From Schaalia sp. Marseille-Q2122 (GTDB taxonomy: Bacteria; Actinomycetota; Actinomycetes; Actinomycetales; Actinomycetaceae), in NCBI RefSeq assembly GCF_903645355.1, contig NZ_CAHJXR010000002.1, positions 248,001 to 312,000 of the forward strand: a stretch of 64,000 nt of DNA, read 5' to 3'. Position 1 is the stretch's first letter, and every line of letters starts with the position of its first letter. The notes under the pieces are model-generated. The model ran no database searches, was not told where the DNA came from, and saw only the letters and a program-made list of their open reading frames with translations. The translations under genes were made by a program, and so were the position numbers. Below are positions 16,897 to 25,928 of the stretch, piece by piece.

Positions 16897-17370
16897 TCAG
16901 TCTTCGTCCATGGGTGGCATGCCGAAGCGCTCTCGGAGTGCTTCGAAGAACTGCATTTGGGTGCCGACAGCACAGCGGATGTGTTGGCGGAGCTGCATCT
17001 TGGTGACGCCGGGTTCGTGGTCGATATTGACTTCGGCGCAGACGCGCATGGCGCCTTCGTCATCAAAGACGGTGTAGGCCTTGGGCCAGAAGCGGTCGCG
17101 GTGCCAGTCTTCGATGAAGATCATGGCGTCGTCGTGGTTGAGTTCATCGATGGGGGTGCTCATGCGGCCGACGATCTGGAGCATTTCCTTGTGTTGGCCG
17201 AGGATGATGAAGTAGATAATGACGTCGCCCCAGCGGCCGCCAAGGTCGCCGTCGTCGTCAATGATGTAGTGCCATTCTTCTTCGCCGAAGAGTTCAACGA
17301 TGCGTTCTTGGGTGAGGGGAAGAACGGGGTCAGCAGGTGTGGTTTCTGCTTGACGGGAGAACCAAGCCAT
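16897..17370 (-). CDS. YbjN-domain protein, paralogue A
   Basis: 157 residues, YbjN domain (putative bacterial sensory-transduction regulator family; T3SS-chaperone-like fold). The visible pattern is LTQERIVELFGEEEWHYIID, GDLGGRWGD, INDWHRD-like EDWHRDRFWPK, VNIDHEPGVTKMQLRQHI. No signal peptide or membrane helix. It is a tandem duplicate of the next gene upstream on the same strand, 21 bases apart, probably cotranscribed. Start ATG 17370 has an AGGA-type site about 10 bases before. The molecular role of YbjN proteins in actinobacteria is not well defined. Confidence 0.8.
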   Translation of the reverse strand: MAWFSRQAETTPADPVLPLTQERIVELFGEEEWHYIIDDDGDLGGRWGDVIIYFIILGQHKEMLQIVGRMSTPIDELNHDDAMIFIEDWHRDRFWPKAYTVFDDEGAMRVCAEVNIDHEPGVTKMQLRQHIRCAVGTQMQFFEALRERFGMPPMDED

Positions 17371-17391
17371 GATGTGTGTTCCTATCCTCTC

Positions 17392-17841
17392 TCACATGTC
17401 CAGTTCTTCAGCGAGTGCTGCGAAGAACTGGGCTGAGGTGCCGAGTGCGCAGGAGATCTGCTGGTAGAGCTGTTCGTTGGTGGCGCCGTATTCGTGGTCG
17501 ATGGGGACCTCAGTGAATACGGAGATACGGCCGTCATCGTTGATGCGGTGGTAGCACTTGGGCCAGAGCTTGTCGCGGTGCCAGCGGTTGATGAAGTCGC
17601 GAACGATCTCGAGCTTGTCCAGGGGAAGGGTGTTGTGCCAGCGGCCTTGGATGTGGAGGATCTCGGTTTCTTTACCCCGCAGGAGGAAGTAGAACTGGTT
17701 CTCATCCCAGGTTCCTCCAAGGTCACCTTCATTATCGATAAAGTAATGCCATTTCTTTTCGTCAAAGAGCTGGGTCAAACGCTCTTGAGTGATCGCAGGA
17801 ACGGATTGCTCCTGAGGCTCATTGCGGGAGAAGAAACCCAT
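17392..17841 (-). CDS. YbjN-domain protein, paralogue B
   Basis: 149 residues, same architecture as its neighbour: ITQERLTQLFDEKKWHYFID, GDLGGTWDE, RDFINRWHRDKLWPKCY, VPIDHEYGATNEQLYQQI. Roughly half the positions agree between the two by eye, so the duplication is old. ATG 17841 is chosen because GAGGAA lies about 9 bases upstream; a GTG three codons earlier would put the start inside that site. It is probably the first gene of a two-gene minus-strand transcript. Function unknown beyond family. Confidence 0.8.
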   Translation of the reverse strand: MGFFSRNEPQEQSVPAITQERLTQLFDEKKWHYFIDNEGDLGGTWDENQFYFLLRGKETEILHIQGRWHNTLPLDKLEIVRDFINRWHRDKLWPKCYHRINDDGRISVFTEVPIDHEYGATNEQLYQQISCALGTSAQFFAALAEELDM

Positions 17842-17963
17842 GAATCTCACTTCCTCGTTGGTACGGTGTCAACGCAGCTTCGCGCATCCAATTCAGTTTA
17901 TCGAATGTCAGCGGAGTCGGAAGGGTGACTGGGGAAAGCATCCTCTCCGATCTGTGAAGAGGC

Positions 17964-18182
17964 TTAGTCTTCGGCGAGGAGGTGGCGCTCGTCGAGGATG
18001 GCTACGGCGGATTCGCGCAGCGATTCCATGTGGCGGTTGGCGTGGTGAGCGCAGAAAAGGAGTTGCCCGGAGTTCATCGTGACTCGGACCCATGCGCGGG
18101 CACCGCATTGATCGCAGCGGTCTGCTGCGGTCAGCACCGGAGTAGCGGACTCCGTTTCTTCCATCCATGCTGTTGTCATCAT
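17964..18182 (-). CDS. Small zinc-ribbon-like protein of the DUF7455 family
   Basis: 72 residues. CDQCG near 23-27 and LLFCAHHANRH near 41-51 provide a likely Cys2-Cys-His metal site. The flanking ARAWVRVTM and DERHLL segments match a short conserved actinobacterial family found next to primary sigma factor and topoisomerase genes. ATG 18182 and ATG 18179 are both possible. No known function. It is transcribed away from parY. Confidence 0.75.
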   Translation of the reverse strand: MMTTAWMEETESATPVLTAADRCDQCGARAWVRVTMNSGQLLFCAHHANRHMESLRESAVAILDERHLLAED

Positions 18183-18350
18183 GTCTCTATCCCATCATTG
18201 CCCGCGTGTTTTTTCCTGTAGTGTCCACCGTTGTTCGCCAGGGGCCGAATTGAGGGGTGAGTGGGGATGGCAGGAGGCGGGATGATGGTGAGAATCGCCG
18301 TATTTATGCCCTGATGGTGGTGCCTGACATCAAAAGCGGGGCGGGATTCC

Positions 18351-18356
18351 TAGAAT
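18351..18356 (+). promoter_or_regulatory. -10 box TAGAAT for leaderless parY
   Basis: TAGAAT followed by six bases and GTG 18363. No Shine-Dalgarno. A CTGACA at 18324-18329 is too far (21 bases) to be a firm -35. Confidence 0.55.
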
Positions 18357-18362
18357 GTGGGG

Positions 18363-20471
18363 GTGACTCCTTCAGCATCATCGGATTACAACGCTCGGCA
18401 CCTGTCTGTCCTTGAGGGACTTGAGGCGGTGCGTAAACGCCCTGGCATGTACATCGGCTCGACTGACCGGCGTGGCTTGATGCACTGCTTGTGGGAGATT
18501 ATCGATAACGCTGTTGATGAGGCCCTGGAGGGACACTGCGACACCATTGATGTTCGCCTCCACAATGATCATTCTGCCTCGGTGTCAGACAATGGGCGCG
18601 GTGTTCCTGTTGACGAGGTTCCCGGGGTTGGCTTGTCTGGCGTCGAGGTGGTGTACACGAAGCTCCACGCCGGCGGCAAGTTCGGTGGCGGCTCCTATGC
18701 GGCTTCGGGCGGCCTGCATGGCGTGGGTGCCTCAGTAGTTAATGCCCTGTCTGCCCGCATGGATGTGCAGGTGGACCGTGGGGGAGTGACGCACCAGATG
18801 TGCTTCCGACGCGGCGAACCGGGTACTTTCGATGACTCGACCCAACGCACACCAAACTCACCGTTCACCCCCTTCGTTGATTCTTCTGCGCTGCTGAAGG
18901 TCGGGAAGGTAAAGAAGAATGTCACGGGCACTCGCGTGCGCTTCTGGGCGGACTTCCAGATTTTCCCTGCGACGGAGGGCTTTGATTGGGAGGGCCTGTT
19001 GGCCCGCGCTCGCCAGACAGCTTTCCTTGTGCCGGGCCTGACCATCAACTGTTCTGACGAACGCGGCGAAGAGGTCGTTTCCGAGTCCTTCCGCTTTGAT
19101 GGTGGCGTGGTGGATTTCGCTGACTGGCTCGCTTCTGACGGCCCTGTCACGGATACCTGGCACATTACCGGGCAGGGCAATTACACCGAGACTGTCCAGC
19201 AGCTTGACCCTGACACCGGGCATCTCAGGGCTACCGAGGTGGATCGCACCTGCGAGGTGGACTGTGCGATCCGCTGGGGGATTGGCTATGACACGCATCT
19301 GCAGTCCTTCGTCAATATCATCGCCACTCCAAAGGGGGGCACCCACGTGACGGGCTTTGAGCAGGCTGTGCTCAAGGTCTTGCGTTCCCAGGTCGACAAG
19401 AATGCCCGCAAGTTGAAGTTGGGTGCGAAGGATGGTCGCCTCGAAAAGGATGATGTTCTCGCTGGCCTCACAGCCGTTATTACGGTGCGCTTCCCTGAGC
19501 CACAGTTTGAGGGGCAGACGAAGGAAGTCTTGGGTACGCCGCAGGTTCGTGCGGTGGTGTCGCGGGTGATTGCCGAATGGATTGAGGGCAAGTTTGCCTC
19601 GGCTAAGCGCGATGACAAGCAGCAGACGCAGATGCTCCTCGAGAAGGTTGTCGGTGAGATGAAGGCGCGCATCTCTGCGCGCATGCACAAGGAGATCTCC
19701 CGACGGAAGAATGCCCTCGAGACCTCATCGTTGCCAGCGAAGTTGGCTGATTGTCGTAGTGAGGACGTCAGCGAAAGTGAGCTTTTCATCGTGGAGGGCG
19801 ACTCGGCTCTCGGCACAGCAAAGTCTGCTCGGAATAGTCAGTATCAGGCGTTGTTCCCCATTCGCGGCAAGATCTTGAACGTGCAAAAGGCTTCCACCGC
19901 TGACATGCTTGCCAATGCCGAGTGTGCGAGCATTATCCAGGTGATCGGCGCTGGGTCGGGGCGCACTTTTGACCTGAGTCAGGCCCGCTACGGCAAGGTT
20001 ATTCTCATGACGGACGCTGACGTGGACGGAGCGCATATCCGCACTCTGCTTCTCACTCTCTTCTTCCGTTATATGCGTCCTTTGGTGGAGGCTGGCCGCG
20101 TCTACGCTGCCGTGCCGCCCCTGCACCGTATTGAGGTGGCTGCGCGGGGGCGTAAGCCTCGTGAATTGGTGTACACCTATTCGGAGGAGGAACTGCATCG
20201 CACCTTACGCTCCCTGGAGAAGGCTGGTCGATCATGGAAGGAGCCGATCCAACGCTACAAGGGTTTGGGCGAGATGGATGCTGATCAGCTGGCTGAAACG
20301 ACGATGGACCGCCAGCATCGCTCCTTGCGGAGGATCACCTTGGCTGACGAGGAAGCGATCCGTCAGGCAGAGGATGTCTTTGAGCTCTTGATGGGGAAGG
20401 TCGTGGATCCGCGTCGTGACTTTATCGTTGAGGGCGCTGCCATGATCGATCGAGATCGCATTGACGCCTAG
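18363..20471 (+). CDS. parY: Type IIA DNA topoisomerase subunit B (topoisomerase IV-like, ParE/ParY)
   Basis: About 702 residues. The GHKL ATPase has NAVDEAL, DNGRGVPVD, and the GGLHGVGASVVNAL lid region. The transducer domain follows, then TOPRIM with FIVEGDSA, the RGKILNVQKA strand and DADVDGAHIRTLL metal site. The C-terminus has RYKGLGEMD and VDPRRDF. With the A subunit at 22791-25319 it would form an ATP-dependent decatenase. The gene lies close to sigA rather than in a dnaA-recF-gyr cluster, as for Streptomyces ParX/ParY, so topoisomerase IV is preferred over gyrase. GTG 18363 is chosen from the -10 spacing; the in-frame GTG 18357 abuts the -10 box. Confidence 0.9.
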   Translation: MTPSASSDYNARHLSVLEGLEAVRKRPGMYIGSTDRRGLMHCLWEIIDNAVDEALEGHCDTIDVRLHNDHSASVSDNGRGVPVDEVPGVGLSGVEVVYTKLHAGGKFGGGSYAASGGLHGVGASVVNALSARMDVQVDRGGVTHQMCFRRGEPGTFDDSTQRTPNSPFTPFVDSSALLKVGKVKKNVTGTRVRFWADFQIFPATEGFDWEGLLARARQTAFLVPGLTINCSDERGEEVVSESFRFDGGVVDFADWLASDGPVTDTWHITGQGNYTETVQQLDPDTGHLRATEVDRTCEVDCAIRWGIGYDTHLQSFVNIIATPKGGTHVTGFEQAVLKVLRSQVDKNARKLKLGAKDGRLEKDDVLAGLTAVITVRFPEPQFEGQTKEVLGTPQVRAVVSRVIAEWIEGKFASAKRDDKQQTQMLLEKVVGEMKARISARMHKEISRRKNALETSSLPAKLADCRSEDVSESELFIVEGDSALGTAKSARNSQYQALFPIRGKILNVQKASTADMLANAECASIIQVIGAGSGRTFDLSQARYGKVILMTDADVDGAHIRTLLLTLFFRYMRPLVEAGRVYAAVPPLHRIEVAARGRKPRELVYTYSEEELHRTLRSLEKAGRSWKEPIQRYKGLGEMDADQLAETTMDRQHRSLRRITLADEEAIRQAEDVFELLMGKVVDPRRDFIVEGAAMIDRDRIDA

Positions 20472-20500
20472 GCAAATAGGACTTAGGGCCGCCCATTACC

Positions 20501-20506
20501 TAGAAT
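20501..20506 (+). promoter_or_regulatory. -10 box TAGAAT for leaderless GNAT gene
   Basis: TAGAAT, seven bases, ATG 20514; no Shine-Dalgarno. Confidence 0.5.
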
Positions 20507-20513
20507 GGATACT

Positions 20514-21533
20514 ATGACTGGACTTGCGCAGCGTCTCCAACCTCCCGCTTCGGTCGCCTACCCCGGAGCACACCTTGGACTTCGGTGGCGTCAACTCATT
20601 CCCTCCGATGGGCCGGGAATTGCTGAGCTTGCCCGCGTGGTTGAAGATGCCGACGAGGCGATCCACAGGATTTCTCCGGGGGCGATTGCTGACCTCATGG
20701 AAGGAAAACACGGCGCGGACCTCATCGACACTATTGTCGGCGTGGATGTTGACGGGGCGATTGGCGCAGTCGCATCGGTGCGAGTTCTCCGCTCTGTTGA
20801 CGAGATGGCCGTGGCCGTCGTCAACGCTCTTATCCACCCCCGCTGGCGAGGCCGAGGCCTGGGGCGTGCTCTGCTGTTCTGGCAGGATGGGCGCGCACGC
20901 CAGCTTCTCGTTGAACACTTCGGGGCGGATAACCCCATTCGCGCTCAGATTATGAACACCGTCGATTCTCACATGACGGATCGGCGCAGGCTCTACATTG
21001 CAGCGGGTTTCTACGCCAAACGAACCTTCGCGATCATGTACCGCGAGATTGAAGGCTCAGAGAGTGCGCCTTCGGCCAAGCACGGGTACCGCCTGCTGCC
21101 CTGGAACGACGTCAATATCGAGGAAGCACGTAACCTTCATGACGCGGTCTTTACCGACCACTACTGGCCTGAGATGCGCGGCCGTTGGTGGGAGGAGGCC
21201 ATGGACGAATGTGAGCCCCGCTGGTCTTTCGGCATCGTTGATCCTGAGGGGACCTTGGCTGGCTACTGCGTGTGCGCACGTCCTGTTGATCGCTGGGCTG
21301 CGACGGGTCGTACCGAGGCCTATGTGTCCCTGATCGGTACGAGCCCTGAACATCGTGGTAAGGGGCTTGTCAGGACCTTGCTGGGCGCTGCGGTTGCTGC
21401 GGCGGCGCAATCGGGGATGAGCCGTATTGGCTTGGATGTGGATATTTCGTCGCCGAGTAACGCGCACGGCATATACGAGCATTTTGGCTTTGTTGACGAA
21501 CGTTCCGAGGTCTACTACGCCATCGAACACTAA
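20514..21533 (+). CDS. Double-GNAT acetyltransferase, paralogue 1
   Basis: 339 residues with two GNAT folds in tandem, as in mycothiol-synthase-like proteins. The N-terminal domain has HPRWRGRGLGRALL near 105-118 and the C-terminal domain has SPEHRGKGLVRTLL near 275-288. Both are acetyl-CoA pyrophosphate-binding R/Q-x-x-G-x-G/A loops. The end (AHGIYEHFGF) is the usual GNAT terminal strand. Substrate unknown. ATG 20514 is preferred to ATG 20505, which overlaps the -10 box. The gene lies 42 bases after parY and 89 bases before a second double-GNAT gene. Confidence 0.85.
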   Translation: MTGLAQRLQPPASVAYPGAHLGLRWRQLIPSDGPGIAELARVVEDADEAIHRISPGAIADLMEGKHGADLIDTIVGVDVDGAIGAVASVRVLRSVDEMAVAVVNALIHPRWRGRGLGRALLFWQDGRARQLLVEHFGADNPIRAQIMNTVDSHMTDRRRLYIAAGFYAKRTFAIMYREIEGSESAPSAKHGYRLLPWNDVNIEEARNLHDAVFTDHYWPEMRGRWWEEAMDECEPRWSFGIVDPEGTLAGYCVCARPVDRWAATGRTEAYVSLIGTSPEHRGKGLVRTLLGAAVAAAAQSGMSRIGLDVDISSPSNAHGIYEHFGFVDERSEVYYAIEH

Positions 21534-21622
21534 AAGCTTGTGCACCCCATTTGGCGCATAATGGCCTGATATATTCGCCAAACTTCGACTCCGCACTGAC
21601 CATTTGAAAGGAGGAGCCAGCA

Positions 21623-22675
21623 TTGGGCGACATGTCACTTTCGCATGATCCTGCGATGAATGATGACGCTGGCCGCGAGCCGCCTCAGCCCTCCGTTGAG
21701 CTCCCCTTAGCTGATCGAGGCGTACAGTGGCGTGAGCTCCACCCCGGTGATCTTCATGCCCTGTCCAATCTCATTGCTCGCATTGAGGCTCGTGACAATC
21801 CCCCGTACCGGACGTCGCGGGAAGAAGTTGAGGAGATGCTCTCCGAGGCGAGCGACTGGTTTGGTATTGCCGCTTTCGCTTCGCGAGGCATGGCCCGCGG
21901 CGAGATGGTTGCCTTCATGCAGATGGTCGTCCGTCAGACGGGCAACATTGAGTGCCTGTGCCAGGGCGGTGTCGATCCGCGTTTCCGCAGGATTGGTTTG
22001 GGCGGCGCCCTCGTCCAGTGGCAGACTGACGCTGCCCGGCATGTTCTCAGCCTCACCCCCTACGCTGGCCAGGCTGGCTGCGTGGTGACCAATGTTGACC
22101 CCGGGAATGAAGAACTCGAAGACCATCTCAAACGACTGGGCTACCACTGGTCACGCACGTACTATGAGCTGCGCGCCGAACTCAGTGACCTACCTCCGGC
22201 CCCGGATCTTGGCTCCTATCTGAGGATTGAAGAGTGGGGCCCGCAGTGGGAAGATGCCACCCGCCGCGCGGCTAATCGTTTGAACGAGCAAGAATGGGGC
22301 CGTCCACTTACGGAAGAGCAGTGGTTGATGGGCCGTACCGCCTTTGTCCCTGAGTGGTCTTTCGTCGCCGTGGATTATCGAGGCGACCGCCCGAAGGTCG
22401 CCGGCTTCCTCCTGGCCTCCCGCTACGAGCAGGATTGGGCTGCGCTGGGGTGGAAGGAAGGATACATCGACCAGATGGGCGTGCTGGCTGATTGGCGCCA
22501 CGCTGCCGTTGTCGATGCCCTTATTATCGCAACCATGCACGCCCAGAATCGTGACGGTATGGAGCGCGTGGGTACGGGGTTGGGTTCAGCGAATCAGTCG
22601 AGTGCTCTCGCCGTGTATGAGTCTCTTGGTTTCCGCGTCGTCGGGCAGACCCGCCTTTACGCCCTCGACATCTAA
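21623..22675 (+). CDS. Double-GNAT acetyltransferase, paralogue 2
   Basis: 350 residues, two GNAT-like halves. The first has DPRFRRIGLGGALVQWQ near 115-131. The second is more degenerate: around DWRHAAVVDALI no clear R-x-x-G-x-G loop remains, although the end SSALAVYESLGF is typical. The second half may therefore be catalytically inactive or structural. The start is TTG 21623: AAAGGAGGAG ends six bases before it, whereas ATG 21632 would be too far away. Same strand as paralogue 1 and convergent with parX. Substrate unknown. Confidence 0.85.
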   Translation: MGDMSLSHDPAMNDDAGREPPQPSVELPLADRGVQWRELHPGDLHALSNLIARIEARDNPPYRTSREEVEEMLSEASDWFGIAAFASRGMARGEMVAFMQMVVRQTGNIECLCQGGVDPRFRRIGLGGALVQWQTDAARHVLSLTPYAGQAGCVVTNVDPGNEELEDHLKRLGYHWSRTYYELRAELSDLPPAPDLGSYLRIEEWGPQWEDATRRAANRLNEQEWGRPLTEEQWLMGRTAFVPEWSFVAVDYRGDRPKVAGFLLASRYEQDWAALGWKEGYIDQMGVLADWRHAAVVDALIIATMHAQNRDGMERVGTGLGSANQSSALAVYESLGFRVVGQTRLYALDI

Positions 22676-22790
22676 AGGGCATTCCACCGCGATCAGGGCA
22701 GGTGTGGTGGCGCCCACGACGGCGCATCGCGGGCATGGCAGGTGTCGTCCCGCCCCCTCCCGGAGGCAGGCGCAGAGCGCGGTGATTGCC

Positions 22791-25319
22791 TTAGCCGATG
22801 GTCGCGATAGCGTGGAGCAGGCCGGAGCCTGAACCGTCACGCCGCATGTCAATCTCGGGTAGGGCGACGGGCATACCGTGAGCATCAGCTGCTCGAGCAG
22901 GCGCAGGGCCCACCCACGCAAGGTCGAGGCGATCCTCACCTCGTAAGAAACGCTGGGCGCGCACGCCCTGACCGCCGCGGCCCTTGACAGGGAATTCAGA
23001 CACGGGCGTGACCTTCACCGTGGTCTGTCCCGTTCCCGGAAGGGCACCTGCAGCGGCTGCGACGGTGACGACGACTGCCTCGTCAGGTGTGTCAACGATC
23101 CAAAAGCCGAGGGCTTCAGCGCCGGAGGAGAGCTTCATGCCCGCCATGCCGCCGGCGGTACGCCCCTGCGGGCGAACCTTCGCCGCAGGGGTGCGGAGTA
23201 GCTGCGCGTCTGTGGAGACGAAGAACAGGTCGGCGTTGTCTGCGCAGGGGCCAAAGCCAACGAGGGCGTCGCCCGCGTCGAGGGCGATGACCTCCCACTC
23301 GTCGCGTGCGAGAACGTCTGGACGCAGGCGCTTGACGACGCCTTGGCGGGTCCCCATGGCCATGATGGTGTCGGCGTTGGGGTCGAGAAGGCCCACAGCG
23401 GGGGAGTCGGAGTGGACGAGCATGCCGGCGGGTACGGCTGCCGCGAAGGACAGGCCCGTCTCAAAGCGGGGAAGGGCGGGCAGGTCAACGACCTCCACGC
23501 GATGAGCCACACCGTCGCCGGTAACGACTGCGATTTGTGAGCGCACGCTGGTGGACAGTTGCGCGATCCAGCCATCGTGAGCGGCACGCGGTCCAGGTTC
23601 AAGAGGCTCACCCTCAGCGACGCGGGCAAGGCCTCCTGAGGCTGATAAGACGACCACACAGGGATCGTCAGCGATTTCCAGATCGAGGCCCTTACTCCGG
23701 GTATTCGTCTCAGGCAGGGCCGCTGCGAGCGCAATGCCAGCATCAACGCCGGCATTTGATTTGCCTGAAGCTGCCAGAGTGCCACCAGGAAGGGCGGCGA
23801 CGGAGGCATCGCCTCCAGCGGCGGTGAGCAAGAGGGTGCGACGCGGCGTTCCCAGACGAGCGGAAACCTCATTCATTTCTTCTTTCACAAGGTCACGAAG
23901 AAGAATATCGGAGCCGAGGATCTCCTCAAGCTCAGCAATCTTTGCCCGTAGGTCAGAGGCTTCGTTTTCCAGCTCCAGGCGAGAAAATTTCGTCAGGCGA
24001 CGCAGGCGGAGTTCAAGAATGTGGTTTGCTTGCCGCTCAGACAGGTCAAAGGCCACCATCAATCGTTCGCGTGCTGATGCGGCATCATCGGAGGAACGGA
24101 TAATCGCGATGACGTCGTCAATGTCAAGGACGGCGATCAAGAGGCCCTCAACCAGGTGCAGGCGTTCAGCGTACTGCGTGAGGCGGAACTGGCTGCGGCG
24201 GCGGGTGACGCTCACGCGATGGTCGATAAAGACCTGGAGCATCTGCTTGAGTCCAAGGGTCTGGGGCTGACCGTTGACCAGGGCCACCGCGTTAATCGCG
24301 AAGGATTCTTCCAGGGGGGTGCGCTGGTAGAGCTGTTGGAGGACAGCCTCGGGGTTAAAGCCGTTCTTCACCTCCACAACGAGGCGCAGGCCGTGGTGAC
24401 GGTCGGTGAGGTTTTGAACGTTAGAAATGCCTTTGAGGCGACCAGCCGAGACATTCTCCTTAATCTTCTCGATCACCTTTTCCGGCCCCACCATGTAGGG
24501 GAGCTCTGTGATGACAAGACCCATTTTGCGGGCAGTGATGCGTTCGATGGCAACCTTGGCGCGGGTGCGGAATTTACCGCGGCCAGTTTCGTAGGCCTCT
24601 TTCACTCCATCCAAACCGACTATGACTCCGCCACAGGGAAGGTCTGGGCCAGGCACGAAACGCATGAGGTCTTCAACGGTGGCCTCGGGGTTGTCCATGA
24701 GGTGGCAGGAAGCTGCGATCGTTTCAGCGAGGTTATGCGGAGCGATATTGGTTGCCATGCCTACAGCGATGCCCGAAGCGCCATTGACGAGGAGTTGGGG
24801 GAAGGCGGCGGGCAGGACCTCGGGCTGCATGAATTGGTTGTCGTAGTTGGGGACGAAGTCGACAACGTCTTGGTCAAGGTCGGTCACGAGGTCAAGCGCT
24901 GAGGTAGCAAGGCGTGCTTCGGTGTAGCGTGCAGCCGCCGGCCCGTCGTCGAGGGAACCGAAGTTACCGTGCCCGTCGATGAGGGGAACGCGCAGGTTGA
25001 AGTCTTGGGCGAGGCGCACGAGGGCGTCGTAGATGGCGGAGTCGCCGTGCGGGTGGAGTTTACCCATGACTTCGCCCACCACGCGCTGGGACTTGACGTG
25101 GCCTTTCTCTGGAGACAGGCCCATCTGGTCCATCTGGTAGAGGATGCGCCGTTGAACGGGTTTGAGGCCGTCGCGGGCGTCGGGCAGTGCGCGGGTGTAG
25201 ATGACGGAGTATGCGTATTCGAGGAAGGAGCCTCGCATCTCATCGGAGACATCGATCTCTGAGATGTTTTCATTGCCGGTGTCATCGGTCAGCGGCATCA
25301 TCATTTCCACATCACGCAT
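22791..25319 (-). CDS. parX: Type IIA DNA topoisomerase subunit A (topoisomerase IV-like, ParC/ParX)
   Basis: About 842 residues. The breakage-reunion domain starts ALPDARDGLKPVQRRI, with LHPHGDSAIYDAL, GSLDDGPAAARYTEARL (catalytic Tyr in RYTE) and NGASGIAVGMATNIAPHN. A coiled-coil gate region is visible as LTKFSRLELENEASDLRAKIAELEEIL. The C-terminal third is a beta-pinwheel-like repeat region without the GyrA box QRRGGKG, which favours topoisomerase IV over gyrase. It pairs with parY encoded 2.3 kb away on the opposite strand. ATG 25319 is chosen from a -10 box seven bases upstream; ATG 25346 is an alternative. It is divergent from the DUF5998 gene across a very short shared promoter region. 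Confidence 0.9.
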   Translation of the reverse strand: MRDVEMMMPLTDDTGNENISEIDVSDEMRGSFLEYAYSVIYTRALPDARDGLKPVQRRILYQMDQMGLSPEKGHVKSQRVVGEVMGKLHPHGDSAIYDALVRLAQDFNLRVPLIDGHGNFGSLDDGPAAARYTEARLATSALDLVTDLDQDVVDFVPNYDNQFMQPEVLPAAFPQLLVNGASGIAVGMATNIAPHNLAETIAASCHLMDNPEATVEDLMRFVPGPDLPCGGVIVGLDGVKEAYETGRGKFRTRAKVAIERITARKMGLVITELPYMVGPEKVIEKIKENVSAGRLKGISNVQNLTDRHHGLRLVVEVKNGFNPEAVLQQLYQRTPLEESFAINAVALVNGQPQTLGLKQMLQVFIDHRVSVTRRRSQFRLTQYAERLHLVEGLLIAVLDIDDVIAIIRSSDDAASARERLMVAFDLSERQANHILELRLRRLTKFSRLELENEASDLRAKIAELEEILGSDILLRDLVKEEMNEVSARLGTPRRTLLLTAAGGDASVAALPGGTLAASGKSNAGVDAGIALAAALPETNTRSKGLDLEIADDPCVVVLSASGGLARVAEGEPLEPGPRAAHDGWIAQLSTSVRSQIAVVTGDGVAHRVEVVDLPALPRFETGLSFAAAVPAGMLVHSDSPAVGLLDPNADTIMAMGTRQGVVKRLRPDVLARDEWEVIALDAGDALVGFGPCADNADLFFVSTDAQLLRTPAAKVRPQGRTAGGMAGMKLSSGAEALGFWIVDTPDEAVVVTVAAAAGALPGTGQTTVKVTPVSEFPVKGRGGQGVRAQRFLRGEDRLDLAWVGPAPARAADAHGMPVALPEIDMRRDGSGSGLLHAIATIG

Positions 25320-25326
25320 GGGCACT

Positions 25327-25332
25327 ATTGTC
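25327..25332 (-). promoter_or_regulatory. -10 box GACAAT for parX
   Basis: Minus strand GACAAT, seven bases, ATG 25319. The hexamer matches TATAAT in four of six positions, and the spacing equals that of the other leaderless starts. Confidence 0.4.
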
Positions 25333-25375
25333 CCTATAAAGGCCATGTCGTATCGACTCCCACGCCGCAGCAATG

Positions 25376-25381
25376 CACAAT
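25376..25381 (+). promoter_or_regulatory. -10 box CACAAT for DUF5998 gene
   Basis: CACAAT, seven bases, ATG 25389. It faces the parX -10 box 44 bases away, so the two promoters overlap. Confidence 0.4.
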
Positions 25382-25388
25382 TATGAGC

Positions 25389-25928
25389 ATGAAAACGTGG
25401 ACACACATTGAAGAGTTGGGTTTTTACCCTGAGCTTGTGACGCGCTCCTTGCGTCGCGCCCTTGGTGGGAAGGAACTCCTCGCCTTGTTATTACAGCTCG
25501 ATGCGGGCTTCGATCACGGGTCGCTCTTCCGGCATCTCAATGTCGTTGCTGTGTCGACGGGGAGCCTCGTTCAACTGCATGTTGACGAGCTTGAAGACGG
25601 TGGCGCGACGGTCGCTTCTGCCATTCATCCTCTGCGGGCGATTCGGGGAATGTCCTACATGGAGCAGGTGACCTCCCCTGAGAGGCAGGGGGGTGCGGTC
25701 ACGGAGATTACGATTGCCGTGAATCTGGGGTCTGCCCGACGAGGTGATGTGGAGACCTTGCAATGTGAGGACCCTGAGTGCGTTGCTGATCATGGTTTCA
25801 CGATTTCTTCCATCCCCGACGATCTAACGATTCGAGTGTCGGCTGCGGCAGATGGCCTTGATGCCCTCGCTCAGGCTGAGGAGTTCGTTGATGTGCTTTC
25901 CGCGCTGATGGATAGCACTCATGGCTAA
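25389..25928 (+). CDS. DUF5998-family protein
   Basis: 179 residues, recognised as an actinobacterial DUF5998 protein by WTHIEELGFYPELV at the N-terminus, a strand-rich middle (SLVQLHVDEL), and CEDPECVADHGF near 120-131. It has no signal peptide or membrane segment. Function unknown. ATG 25389 fits the leaderless spacing and ATG 25383 is equally in frame. It is coupled to the next gene by an eight-base overlap (ATGGCTAA), so the two products probably act together or need matched amounts. This gene pair also follows parX in Streptomyces-like gene orders. Confidence 0.8.
   Translation: MKTWTHIEELGFYPELVTRSLRRALGGKELLALLLQLDAGFDHGSLFRHLNVVAVSTGSLVQLHVDELEDGGATVASAIHPLRAIRGMSYMEQVTSPERQGGAVTEITIAVNLGSARRGDVETLQCEDPECVADHGFTISSIPDDLTIRVSAAADGLDALAQAEEFVDVLSALMDSTHG

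Noticed and set aside
18363-25319. Call parY/parX as gyrB/gyrA
   Set aside because: No gyrase-specific GyrA box is visible and the neighbourhood (sigA, DUF7455, DUF5998) is that of the actinobacterial topoisomerase IV pair, although the two enzyme types are close and only a phylogeny would settle it.
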